A stretch of DNA of 24,299 bases from JAJDOJ01 sp034722015 (GCA_034722015.1 JAYENI010000226.1:1-24299); one strand, 5' to 3'. Numbered from the stretch's first letter, positions 1 through 8,679 are shown. The notes: generated by a model from the sequence alone, not told the origin. Translations and numbers: made by a program.

Positions 1-2334
1 GAGCTTTTCCACGCGGCACTGACAAGGCGCTATCCGGGCGTGGCTTTACCATTGTTGCGTGAACTCAAGGTCGAAGAGAGTCCACCGCTGCAACCGGTTC
101 CCTGCCTACGGTTCTGCTCGATGGCTATCGAATATCCATGGATCGGGGAGGTGGAGACAGATCTGGTCCGGCTGAGTTTTGACTATGACGGTGTGCGCCT
201 CGGTGGTGAGCAGCCGTCGCAGGTGCTGGTCGGCGATCGGGTGTTGAAGATCCGGCGCGACCCGGATTTCGAGAAAGAGTGTGCAGATCAGCTCATGGTT
301 GCCGGGTTGGAATGGAATGACCTGTGGGAAGATGAGGGCAACAACGATAGTTTCGTCGTCGACGGCGAACCCGAGGTCTGGTTCGACTTTCAGGCCGATA
401 ACTTGCCCCGTTTGCGCAAGCAGGGTTGGCGCATAGAGTTCGACGACGATTTTCACTACCGCCTGGCCGAAGTGGAACACTGGTACGGCAAGATCGAGGC
501 ACGGGACGGGAATACGTGGTTCCACGCCAGTTTGGGCGTACGGGTGGAAGGCGAGTTGATTAACCTGCTGCCTCCGCTGGTGACGTTGTTGCGGCAGTTC
601 CCGAAGATATTCCGCCAGGAGCGGTTGCGGCAGCTGGATCCGGATCAGCAGCTGATTGTGCCATTGGAAGACGGACGGATGCTGCCGATGGCGGTTAGCC
701 GTATCCGCAACATTCTGGATACCCTGTTCGAGCTCTACCAGGCAGATGTACTCGATGAGCAGGGTCAGATGCGCCTCAGCCGTATTCAGCTTGCCCGTCT
801 GGCCGAGCTGGATGGAGGGGACGCGTCAACAAGGATGCACTGGACGGGTGCCAATGATCAGCGTGTGCTGGCTGAGCGTCTGCAGGGCATCGAATGTATC
901 CCTGAGGTGGCTCCACCCAAGGATCTGAATGCCCGGCTGCGTTCCTATCAGCGACAGGGTCTGGCCTGGCTGCAGTTTCTGCGCGAATACGGGCTCGCCG
1001 GTGTGCTGGCCGATGACATGGGGTTGGGTAAAACGGTACAGGCCCTGGCGCATCTGCTGCTGGAGAAGGTCCATGGACGCATGGACCGACCGAGTCTGGT
1101 CGTGGCCCCGACCAGCCTGATGGTCAACTGGCAATGTGAGGCAGCCCGGTTTGCCCCGGGGCTGCGGGTGTTGACCCTGCACGGCCCGCAACGCCGCCAG
1201 TACTTGGATGCCATCGGGAATTACGATCTGGTGCTTACCACATATTCCTTGCTGACGCGTGATCAGGAAGCGTTGCTGCAACAGGCCTGGTATTTTCTGA
1301 TCCTTGATGAGGCGCAGTTCATCAAGAACCCCAGGACCCGCGCCAGCCGCCTGGTACGGCAATTGGACGCACGCCATCGCCTATGCCTGACCGGGACACC
1401 CCTGGAAAACCACCTCGGTGAGTTGTGGTCCTTGTTCGACTTCCTGTTGCCTGGTTTATTGGGCGACGCCAAACGGTTCCGGCGTGTGCTGCGAACCCCC
1501 ATCGAGAAACACGCTGATGAAGAGGCCTCCCGGCGGCTCGCGCGGCGGATACGGCCATTCATGCTGAGACGCACCAAGCAGGAGGTCGTCAGCGAGTTGC
1601 CGCCCAAGACAGAAATCGTTCGTGGCGTGGAACTGGAAGGGGCGCAGCGTGACCTGTACGAGAGCATTCGGCTCGCCATGCATGAACGGGTGCATCGGGC
1701 GGTGGCGGATCAGGGGCTGGCAAGCAGTCATATCATCGTTCTCGATGCCCTATTGAAGCTGCGTCAGGTCTGTTGCGACCCGCGGCTGCTCAAACTGGAG
1801 AGTGCGGGCAGGGTCAAGCGTTCGGCAAAACTGGAGATGTTGATGGAGCTGTTGCCGGAGATGATCGAGGAGGGGCGGCGTGTGCTGCTGTTTTCACAAT
1901 TTACCGGTATGCTGGAATTGATCGAGGATGCTGTGCGCGAAGCAGGCGTCGATTACGTCAAACTGACCGGCCGCACCCGGGACCGGGCTGCCCCGGTCGA
2001 GCGGTTCCAGGGCGGTGAAGCGCCGCTGTTCCTGATCAGCCTCAAGGCCGGAGGTGTGGGCCTCAATCTCACCGCAGCCGATACCGTCATTCACTATGAT
2101 CCCTGGTGGAATCCAGCGGTAGAACGCCAGGCGACAGATCGTTCCCATCGCATTGGTCAGGACAATCCGGTATTTGTTTACAAGCTGATCACTCTGGGTA
2201 CGGTCGAGGAGAAGATCCAGGCCATGCAGGCACGCAAACAGGCGCTCGCCGACAACCTGTTCGATCGAAATGGGGAGATGCAGGCAAACTGGACGGATGC
2301 CGACCTGGATCTGTTGTTCGAGCCATTGGGATGA
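1..2334 (+). CDS. SNF2-family DEAD/DEAH-box helicase, 5' partial
   Basis: This is the C-terminal part of an SNF2/Rad54-type (superfamily 2) ATPase, a family that moves along double-stranded DNA and remodels protein-DNA complexes. The frame is open from base 1 and the residues before the first possible start (GTG at 40) read like normal protein, so the true start is probably upstream of the window. All helicase motifs are present in order: Walker A DDMGLGKT (1012-1035), Walker B DEAQ (1306-1317), motif III LTGTPLEN (1387-1410), then in the second RecA lobe the segments LFSQFTGML and GGVGLNLTAAD and the SNF2 signature DRSHRIGQ near 2137-2160. About 300 residues precede Walker A, as in bacterial proteins that carry an N-terminal SWIM zinc finger; that finger would lie outside the window. 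The stop overlaps the next start (ATGA), so the two genes are probably translated together. Family is clear; the biological role is not. Confidence 0.95.
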   Translation, partial: ELFHAALTRRYPGVALPLLRELKVEESPPLQPVPCLRFCSMAIEYPWIGEVETDLVRLSFDYDGVRLGGEQPSQVLVGDRVLKIRRDPDFEKECADQLMVAGLEWNDLWEDEGNNDSFVVDGEPEVWFDFQADNLPRLRKQGWRIEFDDDFHYRLAEVEHWYGKIEARDGNTWFHASLGVRVEGELINLLPPLVTLLRQFPKIFRQERLRQLDPDQQLIVPLEDGRMLPMAVSRIRNILDTLFELYQADVLDEQGQMRLSRIQLARLAELDGGDASTRMHWTGANDQRVLAERLQGIECIPEVAPPKDLNARLRSYQRQGLAWLQFLREYGLAGVLADDMGLGKTVQALAHLLLEKVHGRMDRPSLVVAPTSLMVNWQCEAARFAPGLRVLTLHGPQRRQYLDAIGNYDLVLTTYSLLTRDQEALLQQAWYFLILDEAQFIKNPRTRASRLVRQLDARHRLCLTGTPLENHLGELWSLFDFLLPGLLGDAKRFRRVLRTPIEKHADEEASRRLARRIRPFMLRRTKQEVVSELPPKTEIVRGVELEGAQRDLYESIRLAMHERVHRAVADQGLASSHIIVLDALLKLRQVCCDPRLLKLESAGRVKRSAKLEMLMELLPEMIEEGRRVLLFSQFTGMLELIEDAVREAGVDYVKLTGRTRDRAAPVERFQGGEAPLFLISLKAGGVGLNLTAADTVIHYDPWWNPAVERQATDRSHRIGQDNPVFVYKLITLGTVEEKIQAMQARKQALADNLFDRNGEMQANWTDADLDLLFEPLG

Positions 2335-3521
2335 ATAAGGCAGACAAGGAAATCCGCGAGGCCGTAGACCGGTTGCTTTTTGAGCAGGGCACCTATACCC
2401 CGCTGGAACTATTGCTGGCCGAAGGCAGGTTAATGTACGCCGATTACGAGGCCTGGCGGGGCGGGCGTTGCGATTATCTTGAGGAACTCCTGTTCGGCGA
2501 TCCTGAGCAAAGTTACGATCTTATGAAGCGGGCGGAGGCCTACGCCAGGGCGCTGGCTCTTGCCCCGGAAACCCAGCGCTATATCAGTGGGGAGGCACAC
2601 CAGGCACATAGTCTGCGTTTTTGTTCGGCAAGTGCGCCGGACAGGTGTTTTCACACCGGCTATCGCAGAGACGATGAAGTGCCGCAACTGGATCTGTTGA
2701 TGGATTCTGCGGGTGTGGCCCTGGCCAATGGCATCAACAGGGCACTGGTGCAGCGGGATGAGGTTGAAGCCAGGCGGTTGCTCGATCGTTTATTCGAGAT
2801 CGACCCCGGTCATCGCCAGCTGGGTGGGCTGGAGCGCCTGGTGGTGGCGGGGAGCATGACGTCTCCCGTCGAAGATGCAGGTCTCGAGCTGTCAGGATTA
2901 CAACGGGAACTGTGTCCCCTGGCAGAGGAGATACTGGGACCCGGTGCCCGCCACTTTCTGGCGCCGCAGTGGCAGCGCCTGACGCGAGCGCTGCTTGATG
3001 TTGACTTCGATCCGGACAATCCAGGGCTGCACAGCAGTTATTCCGCGCTCCGGGCAGAGGACTGGGGGCAGGTAATAGCGAGCGTCGAAGCGCAATCCAA
3101 CTGGGAAGAACAATCCGAACTGTTGTGTCGTCACGCCCAGGCCTGTGGGCGGATGCACCTGGATTCGGAGGCCATTTCAGACTGGTTCCGTCTGTGCTGG
3201 CGCTTTCCGGATGAGGCGGCCCGTATTGGCAATGAGGCCGAGCCGCAGTGGCGTCGCTACTGGCTGCGTTTTCTCGAGCTGGATTCGGAATTGCCTAACC
3301 GCGATTTTCCCGCCTGGGTCCTCATCGAACAGCCCGGGTTGGCCCGATGGCTGGCGACTGAGCGATGCTTCGATGACATCGACGTACCGGAAGACTACCG
3401 GATAACCGCCGAGCTGGTACAGGCAAAACCTTCTCCGTTTGTCAATGCCGGTTTGGTGGACAAGAGAAAGTTGCTCCAAGTGTACAATCCTGAACTCTTC
3501 GCCTGCTATCTCCGACATTAG
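2331..3521 (+). CDS. Uncharacterised helical protein coupled to the SNF2 helicase
   Basis: I do not recognise the family. The start is the ATG at 2331 inside the helicase ATGA overlap. The same frame is open further upstream, but that part lies inside the helicase gene and is not needed. The product is 396 aa, soluble, acidic, rich in Leu, Ala and Glu, with no signal peptide or membrane segment. The region around residues 100-200 (ALANGINRALVQRDEVEARRL and following) looks like paired amphipathic helices of the TPR or other helical-repeat type. This is a structural guess, not a domain hit. Translational coupling suggests the protein works with the helicase, perhaps as an adaptor. No typical promoter or terminator was seen between them. 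Confidence is high that it is a real gene and low for any function. Confidence 0.85.
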   Translation: MNKADKEIREAVDRLLFEQGTYTPLELLLAEGRLMYADYEAWRGGRCDYLEELLFGDPEQSYDLMKRAEAYARALALAPETQRYISGEAHQAHSLRFCSASAPDRCFHTGYRRDDEVPQLDLLMDSAGVALANGINRALVQRDEVEARRLLDRLFEIDPGHRQLGGLERLVVAGSMTSPVEDAGLELSGLQRELCPLAEEILGPGARHFLAPQWQRLTRALLDVDFDPDNPGLHSSYSALRAEDWGQVIASVEAQSNWEEQSELLCRHAQACGRMHLDSEAISDWFRLCWRFPDEAARIGNEAEPQWRRYWLRFLELDSELPNRDFPAWVLIEQPGLARWLATERCFDDIDVPEDYRITAELVQAKPSPFVNAGLVDKRKLLQVYNPELFACYLRH

Positions 3522-3524
3522 TAT

Positions 3525-3543
3525 GGCCAAGTAGAAGTTGGCC
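3525..3543 (+). terminator. Small hairpin just after the helicase operon
   Basis: GGCCAA (3525-3530) and TTGGCC (3538-3543) form a 6-bp inverted repeat around a 7-base loop, four bases after the stop codon at 3521. No run of T follows, so it is not a standard intrinsic terminator. It is listed only because of its position at the end of the operon. Confidence 0.2.
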
Positions 3544-3557
3544 CGAGCCAAAGATCG

Positions 3558-3910
3558 TTACCCGGAAATCTGAAACTGCACGGCTTCGCGCAGCAGCGGC
3601 AGGGCCTTCACACGATACTGGCGACATAAGGCGATTTCTGTCAAATGACATACCATCTTGCTTGTCTTTTCATCCGTCCTCTGTGTTGCGACAACCGTTC
3701 CATAGTTCGACTATGCGCCTGTTGTCGCGCCTTGATGACGAACGAAATGCCGGCGCAATCTGGTATGTCATTTTCCGGCAATCGCCTAAGTGTTTTTGGG
3801 TTTCAGGTTTCACTGCCGCCAGACCCACAAAACCGGCAAAATGCACCATCGTGCGCCACGTATAGCAAGTGCGTAATTCTTCGTCCGGTGGAATGTAGAC
3901 GGTTGTCAGA
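3558..3910 (-). pseudogene. C-terminal fragment of a SEC-C-type gene, interrupted by palindromic element A
   Basis: On the minus strand, the stretch from about 3910 to 3790 reads as protein-like sequence containing DEELRTCYTWRTMVHFAGF and ending VKPETQKHL. It is then broken by the 163-bp palindrome at 3627-3789. On the far side, 3626 to 3558 reads CRQYRVKALPLLREAVQFQI followed by SG and a stop. Removing the element together with one copy of its flanking TAA restores the frame exactly, giving H-L-C-R-Q. No start codon or upstream domain is present. From memory, SEC-C proteins of the type found at 8665-9538 end in a segment like this (CYTxRTxxxFAGFxGL, then a basic stretch and LPLLxxAVxF). I therefore infer that this is the missing C-terminal end of that gene. 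The coding character is seen directly; the family link is inferred. Confidence 0.5.
3627..3789. repeat. Palindromic MITE-like element, copy A
   Basis: This is a ~163-bp imperfect palindrome. The left end TAAGGCGATT pairs with the right end AATCGCCTAA, and further in GACATACC pairs with GGTATGTC. The arms continue inward to a central hairpin CATAG-TTCGA-CTATG (3701-3715). The arm from the loop to the right end is closely similar to that of copy B (6064-6229). The element is flanked by TAA on both sides, consistent with a short TA or TAA target duplication, and it interrupts a gene fragment. It encodes nothing recognisable. The size and structure fit a non-autonomous element moved by a transposase encoded elsewhere. 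No transposase was found in the window. Confidence 0.8.
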
Positions 3911-4101
3911 ACCCGCGCATAGATGGTGAATGACGCGGGGTATAACCATCGAGGCCGGTGAATACCTGCGTTTCTAGTCGAAGGATTCCTGTGGGGCCGT
4001 AGAAGCCGGGCCCGCCAGTTCGGTCACCAGGGGTGGGATGTGTAGAGCGGAAAAATCGGGGTCCACTTCAATCAAATTGCCGTTGGTTTGGATTGTTTTT
4101 T
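3911..4101. other. Intergenic stretch between element A region and the DUF6880-like gene
   Basis: No convincing gene is seen. On the minus strand directly after the stop at 4102 there is an A-rich stretch (AAAATAAAAAAAAC), followed by a 33-codon open frame from a TTG near 4074 to a stop at 3974 (it contains DPDFSALHIPPLVTELAG). It has no clear ribosome binding site and no family I recognise, so I do not call it a gene. Confidence 0.4.
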
Positions 4102-5469
4102 TTATTTTCGCTGTGCCCAACTTTGTTTGCGACGCCTGGTACGATCGAGGAAAGAAGATTTGGCGTTTGGCTTCTTGCCCTGGACGAGCTGTTCGAAGCC
4201 GGGCATGAAGGCACTCTTGCGGTAATGGGTCTGTTGAATCTCTTCGACGAGATCTTCCCACTCTTGGTCGATTCCCGCCTTCTTGTAACAACGCCTGGCC
4301 TGTTCGAAGTGCGACAGCGCGGTATCGTAATACTTGCTCTTTTTCGCGTTGAGGATGCGCATCCCCAATGCACGGTAAATCTTCGCTGCGATGTCGGGGT
4401 GGAGCCGCACCAGCTTCTTCGCAGCGGGTTCAGTCGTGTAGTGGCCAAGGGACTCGAGCTCCTGGTGGGACGCTGTGCGAAGCCTCTCCACGAGGCGGTC
4501 CATCTCCCTGGTTGTGAGCCACAGCTCAATGACAAGATCCAGGTCTGCATCCGCCGAGGCATTCATTGCCTTGTCGTGCCATGCAGTTCGCTCCCCCCTG
4601 GGCACGTACTTCATGAGCTGGTCGTAGGCCATCTTGCATGGATGTTCATTGAACTCCGTCCATGCGGATGCAAGCGCTTCGCCGGTGTGGCCGAGCTTGA
4701 CCAGAAGCGTGCGCTTCATGTCGGCCAGCTTGTAGCTCGACCCCTGGCCTCCAGGGTTCTGCTTCTCGAGATCGAGTCCTCGCTCGACCCATTCAAGGGC
4801 CTGGTCGGGTTTGCGACGGGACTGGAGCATCCCGGCCACGATCTCGCAGTCGATGGGTAATAGCTCGGTTTCATTGCACAATGAGACATAGGCGTCCACG
4901 TCACGTTGTGCGGTATGGATGGTCTTGAGCACACCACCCCAATAGCGGCGGCGATAGCTGATCTCTTGCCCGGCGTCCTGGCCGTTTTTCACGGGTGTCG
5001 ATGACCGGCCTGCGGCATCGAAACGAGTCCGCACCTGGGTGGCGAAGGGCGAGAGTCCCTTCCTGGTCAGAACCTTCACGGCTTTACGTTCGAGCTGGTA
5101 GCAAAAACCGTAATCGTCTTTGTCCATCCAGCCGAGCAAGGTCTCGGCGGTCTCTTCCATATCAGCACCCGCAGCCTGGCGTGCCTTGATCCAGCCGCAA
5201 AAGAGATCCTCAACGAACATTCCGAAATTGCCGCTCGAGCCGTCGATCTCCTCGGCCTTTTCATAACAACCGGCGATGAAGGTTTCGTACAGATCAATAG
5301 CGCGCTCGGGCTCATGGTGGACGAGCTTCTCGATCTGCCCCGCAACCTCTTCGAGCCCCGTGACGAAAGACCAGGCTGCACCATAGTCGACAAAATCTCC
5401 TAACCGCAGGGCAAGTTCCATGTCGTGGTCGATCGGATTCCGGCGACGTCCTCTCTTCACACGGGTCAT
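4102..5469 (-). CDS. DUF6880-like cytosolic protein
   Basis: A 455-aa soluble protein with a highly basic C-terminus (SSFLDRTRRRKQSW). It begins with a basic patch (MTRVKRGRRRNP). It is almost all helix-prone sequence, with TPR-like segments in the second half (YDTALSHFEQARRCYKKAGI, about residues 382-401). From memory it resembles DUF6880 proteins, often found beside SWIM-finger or pRiA4b-type proteins; no biochemical function is known to me. The ATG overlaps the stop of the pRiA4b-like gene by four bases (ATGA, 5466-5469), so the pair is a translationally coupled operon. No signal peptide, membrane segment or catalytic motif is visible. It is a real gene, but the family name is a recollection and should be treated as tentative. 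Confidence 0.85.
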   Translation of the reverse strand: MTRVKRGRRRNPIDHDMELALRLGDFVDYGAAWSFVTGLEEVAGQIEKLVHHEPERAIDLYETFIAGCYEKAEEIDGSSGNFGMFVEDLFCGWIKARQAAGADMEETAETLLGWMDKDDYGFCYQLERKAVKVLTRKGLSPFATQVRTRFDAAGRSSTPVKNGQDAGQEISYRRRYWGGVLKTIHTAQRDVDAYVSLCNETELLPIDCEIVAGMLQSRRKPDQALEWVERGLDLEKQNPGGQGSSYKLADMKRTLLVKLGHTGEALASAWTEFNEHPCKMAYDQLMKYVPRGERTAWHDKAMNASADADLDLVIELWLTTREMDRLVERLRTASHQELESLGHYTTEPAAKKLVRLHPDIAAKIYRALGMRILNAKKSKYYDTALSHFEQARRCYKKAGIDQEWEDLVEEIQQTHYRKSAFMPGFEQLVQGKKPNAKSSFLDRTRRRKQSWAQRK

Positions 5470-6029
5470 TGGTCGAACTCCGCCTTGACGGCTTCATTGT
5501 CGAAGGCCTCCGGTGTCCAGCCACCGAGCCAGGTCCGCAGCCCTTCCGGGTCATCCTCGACGAGATCCTCTCCAGTTCGAATAAAGTGCACCAGGCGCTC
5601 ATAGCCGGACAGGCCGCCGCAGTCTTCCGGCGGGCAGGCCCGCTCACCATTGAGCAGGCGCCGCTTGAAGCTATCCTTGTCGGAAACCACACGAATGAGC
5701 TTGACGTCGTGGTGCCAGCTGTCGCCGAAGTCATAGAGATACTCGCACCATTCGGTGACCAACTTGCCCGTGAAGTAGCTCGATAGTTTGATATGTCGGG
5801 CATCCGGGATTGTACGGTCGAAGTCTTCGTCGATCGGAACACCTGCGATCGGTTTCCCATCGAAGGTGGGCAGGCGGAACTCCCACAGGTGACATTCCTG
5901 CCAGCCGAAGCTCTCCTGGATGGCCTTGTGCAGATGAGCGAAGGTCGAGGTGGTGCGAATCAGGAAGTGCCGCCGGATGCGCGGTTGGATATCCCGCAGC
6001 GCGACATCGAATTCAAAGTAACGAGGCAT
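5466..6029 (-). CDS. Plasmid pRiA4b ORF-3 family protein
   Basis: A 187-aa protein matching the pRiA4b ORF-3-like family (Pfam PF07929). Family features seen are the N-terminal strand F-D-V-A-L-R-D-I-Q-P-R-I-R-R, the segment FAHLHKAIQESFGWQECHLW (about residues 30-49), the YDFGDSWHHDV core (about residues 99-109), and a late CPPEDCGGLSGY motif (about 132-143), which is typical of the family and may bind metal. The molecular function of the family is not established; members are frequent on plasmids and islands. Start ATG at 6029 has only a weak purine-rich leader. The gene is coupled by ATGA to the DUF6880-like gene downstream. Palindromic element B begins 35 bp upstream of the start and may carry or block its promoter. 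Confidence 0.93.
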   Translation of the reverse strand: MPRYFEFDVALRDIQPRIRRHFLIRTTSTFAHLHKAIQESFGWQECHLWEFRLPTFDGKPIAGVPIDEDFDRTIPDARHIKLSSYFTGKLVTEWCEYLYDFGDSWHHDVKLIRVVSDKDSFKRRLLNGERACPPEDCGGLSGYERLVHFIRTGEDLVEDDPEGLRTWLGGWTPEAFDNEAVKAEFDQ

Positions 6030-6063
6030 GGTTTGCTTCTATCATTATCTCAGACGAACAGTT

Positions 6064-6229
6064 TTAAGGCGATTGTCGGAAAATGATGTATCGGATCACG
6101 CGGGATTTTCGTTCGTCTTCTGCATTGTGGCAACCGTTGCATCGTTCGACGATGCGCCTGTTGTCGCGCCTTGATAACGAATGAAAAGCCGGTGCACTCT
6201 GGTATGTTATTTTCCGGCAATCACCTTAA
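6064..6229. repeat. Palindromic MITE-like element, copy B (most complete)
   Basis: A 166-bp palindrome that folds over nearly its whole length. The ends are TTAAGGCGATTGTCGGAAAA and, on the opposite strand, TTAAGGTGATTGCCGGAAAA. The arms are about 80 bp with scattered mismatches and meet at CATCG-TTCGA-CGATG (6140-6154). Compared with copy A the loop TTCGA is unchanged while one stem pair switched from A-T to C-G on both sides, so base pairing was preserved. The TTA at 6226-6228 also forms the stop codon of the oxygenase gene that enters from the right, which places the element directly against that gene. Confidence 0.85.
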
Positions 6230-8589
6230 CTGGTCTTTTTCTCCAAAGCGATGATGCGCGACAGATTTTTCAGGTTGCGCTCGTGAGTTTTACACGCAGC
6301 TTCGTATGATGCCGTGGTTTTGGTGCAGACCAAAGTAAAAGGGCTGCCGCGTCGTTCTGTCACATGGGTGAGGTCGCAGTGGTTTCCGTCGATGATTTGA
6401 TGCAGGTGTTGGCGACGTTTTTTAGCGAGTGGAAAGCGGCCTTGCTTCTGGTCCGGGTTGGCCAGGAACGCGCTCAGCGCGGCGCAGTCGCCACAGCCAC
6501 ATGACAGTTCGTCCGCACGCCGGTAATCGGTCGGCTTCTGCGGAGCTAGAACAGTGCGGTTTTCCAGCTCTTTGCGGCACGCACCGAGCCAGTGTGAGAT
6601 CGCGTCATTGGCTACGGGCAGTTTGGCAATCCGGGATTTGAGGCTGAAGATTGCGGCGAGATGCGCACCGGTCAAATCGTACTTGTCGACACTGGTGAGT
6701 GCGTGATCGATCAGACGCGACAGGGGCTTGACCGCGTCGATAGCGAGCATCGCCTTGACGAGCGAAATCAACAATGCTGACCGGTCGATCGCTCTGAGTT
6801 GCCAGTTGTTCTCGGACAGTTGTTGGTCAAACGCCTCCAGCGCCTTTACCATCCGCTCAGCCAGCCGGGTGCAAAACCCCATGCGTTCGGTATTCCTGTC
6901 CCGTAGCAGACACAAGGTTGCCAACAAATCCGCATTACGGTTGATCGTCTTTGCCGTGGTGGCTTCGATGACCGACGTCAGTTCCGCTTCAAAACTCGAC
7001 CAGCCATGCTGCTTACCGAACTTGCCGAAAGAGTTGTCGAGCTGCATCCCGCCATCGTCAACCACCACTTGCGAGAGGAAACGACGAAAGAGATCCGGGT
7101 CGTCGAGCTCCTGGAGCAGCGTCACAAAGACACCGCGGTTCATCGGCTCGGCCTCGTTCCAGGACGACCTGCCGCTCGCTTGCCAGGAATCGATGATCGC
7201 TGCCGCGAAGGTCAAGCATTCCCGGCGTTTTTCTTCCCGTTTGGCCGTCGACATTCGCTTGAGCCGATTGACCAGCGGTTGCAACCCGCCAATTGCGGCA
7301 TCCGTGCCAGCGCCGCAGAGCACCGAAAAATGCTTGTCGCGTGGCCAGATCACAATGGCGGCGCGATGATACCATCGCTCCAATGTCATGCCGGCGTTGC
7401 CCGTGAAGCCCTCGAAATCTTCACTGTTGGGGTCTCCATCGTCCAGCGGCGACTCCGATACAAAATCTTCTTCGTCTAAATGGATTTCACCAAGACGCAC
7501 CTTTTTCCCCTGGTGGTCCGACCAGTGATTGGCGGACAAGCTGTGATCATAGATTTCACCCATCTCATAATCTTCACCGGTCTCGCCGTAGTCATCCTCG
7601 GCGTCGGACCGGTGGTATCCCCGAAAACCGCCTCTATATGAATACTCGTCGTATTCCCCTTTGGCTTCCCCACTTTGCCACAGCGTGACCAGGGCCAGAT
7701 GAGCTACACAATCCGCTTGCTCCGCGGCCTCGAATAGTACCTCGGCGCGCGCCTGATCGATTCCCTTCAGCGTATCCATGCTCAGGCTGTCCTGTGTGTA
7801 GCGATGATCGAGGATGACGGCGATCTTTTGCCTGGCCTCATTCTTGCGCCAATCGTCGAGCAGTTTGCTGATGGCGACGATGGTCGAGCCATAGGATGGA
7901 GCGTTGATACCTTTTTTGCTCCGCGACTTGGCGAGCGTGACATTGTAGGTGAGGCACAAGCGATACCCGCTTCGTAGTGGCCGGACTTCGTGCTGACAAT
8001 CAGCGTAGAACGCGGCGTAACTCACCTCGTACCCCGATGTGGCGCCCGTAAACGCGATTTCGTGCTGCCGGCCATCATGTGAAACGATCAACTCGCCCCC
8101 TTCACAAACCGAGGGTAGGCCAATCACCAGCGTCGCTACCATCCGATCGAGCTTCTCGCCATCGCGGTGCGGCAGAAAGAATCCCCCTTTTTCGTAAACC
8201 AGCAGCTTGTACAGATGAGCCTTCAGTTTGCGGTCTTCAAGTCCCAGCTCCCGTTGCACTTTGGCGATGATTTCTTCGACCAACTCCTCCCATTTCGGGT
8301 TAGTCAACTGGAACTGATCGGGGTCAAGTTCCCAGGTTCGCCGTACATCAGTATCGACGAGCGTTTCTGTTCCCTTACCGTATGGGGCTTGGTGGCACTG
8401 TTTGATAAGTTTTCGGGCCAGCGTCTTGCCGAAAGGTAATGACAACACCCCGAGTCCATCGACCTTCAGCCCCGGCATCATCAACGGTATATCGCCTGAT
8501 GTGCATACCGCACTCGGCCGATCCACTTTGTCGAGAGCTTTGAGCAACTCGTCGTGAAAATCTAACTGCTGTTCCATATTGCTGGTCAT
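6226..8589 (-). CDS. Large 2OG-Fe(II) oxygenase (prolyl 4-hydroxylase-like)
   Basis: A 787-aa protein with an N-terminal 2-oxoglutarate/Fe(II) dioxygenase fold of the prolyl 4-hydroxylase type. The iron ligands are visible as H141-x-D143 (LLVYEKGGFFLPHRDGEK) and H200 (CQHEV), with R210 placed to bind 2-oxoglutarate (SGYRLCLTYN). The remaining ~570 residues are not catalytic by motif. They include an acidic stretch around residues 310-390 and a Cys cluster CGCGDCAALSAFL near residue 700, which is a recurring feature at the C-terminus of these long proteins and might bind metal. The substrate is unknown. Start ATG at 8589 has GGAAGG seven bases upstream. The TAA stop is formed by the terminal repeat of element B. 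The gene stands alone between palindromic elements, as if carried as a single-gene module. Confidence 0.92.
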   Translation of the reverse strand: MTSNMEQQLDFHDELLKALDKVDRPSAVCTSGDIPLMMPGLKVDGLGVLSLPFGKTLARKLIKQCHQAPYGKGTETLVDTDVRRTWELDPDQFQLTNPKWEELVEEIIAKVQRELGLEDRKLKAHLYKLLVYEKGGFFLPHRDGEKLDRMVATLVIGLPSVCEGGELIVSHDGRQHEIAFTGATSGYEVSYAAFYADCQHEVRPLRSGYRLCLTYNVTLAKSRSKKGINAPSYGSTIVAISKLLDDWRKNEARQKIAVILDHRYTQDSLSMDTLKGIDQARAEVLFEAAEQADCVAHLALVTLWQSGEAKGEYDEYSYRGGFRGYHRSDAEDDYGETGEDYEMGEIYDHSLSANHWSDHQGKKVRLGEIHLDEEDFVSESPLDDGDPNSEDFEGFTGNAGMTLERWYHRAAIVIWPRDKHFSVLCGAGTDAAIGGLQPLVNRLKRMSTAKREEKRRECLTFAAAIIDSWQASGRSSWNEAEPMNRGVFVTLLQELDDPDLFRRFLSQVVVDDGGMQLDNSFGKFGKQHGWSSFEAELTSVIEATTAKTINRNADLLATLCLLRDRNTERMGFCTRLAERMVKALEAFDQQLSENNWQLRAIDRSALLISLVKAMLAIDAVKPLSRLIDHALTSVDKYDLTGAHLAAIFSLKSRIAKLPVANDAISHWLGACRKELENRTVLAPQKPTDYRRADELSCGCGDCAALSAFLANPDQKQGRFPLAKKRRQHLHQIIDGNHCDLTHVTERRGSPFTLVCTKTTASYEAACKTHERNLKNLSRIIALEKKTS

Positions 8590-8649
8590 GAAGACGCCTT
8601 CCAGGTTTGGATATTTGATGCTGTTTGCGGCACGAACGGCGGTATTGTC

Positions 8650-8679
8650 TTAAGGCGATTTCTGTCAAATGACATATGG
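8650..8679. repeat. Solo end of the palindromic element, copy C
   Basis: TTAAGGCGATTTCTGTCAAA and the following ~10 bases match the left end of copy A almost exactly, then the similarity stops. No matching right arm lies nearby. The end sits between the start of the oxygenase gene and the truncated SEC-C pseudogene, whose frame runs into it and stops at the TCA at 8665-8667. It is probably a deletion product of a full element, with the deletion also removing the 3' end of the pseudogene. Confidence 0.7.

Noticed and set aside
3627..8679. Palindromic elements as integron attC sites between gene cassettes
   Set aside because: The ends read TTAAGGC...GCCTTAA, not RYYYAAC...GTTRRRY, and no integron integrase is seen.
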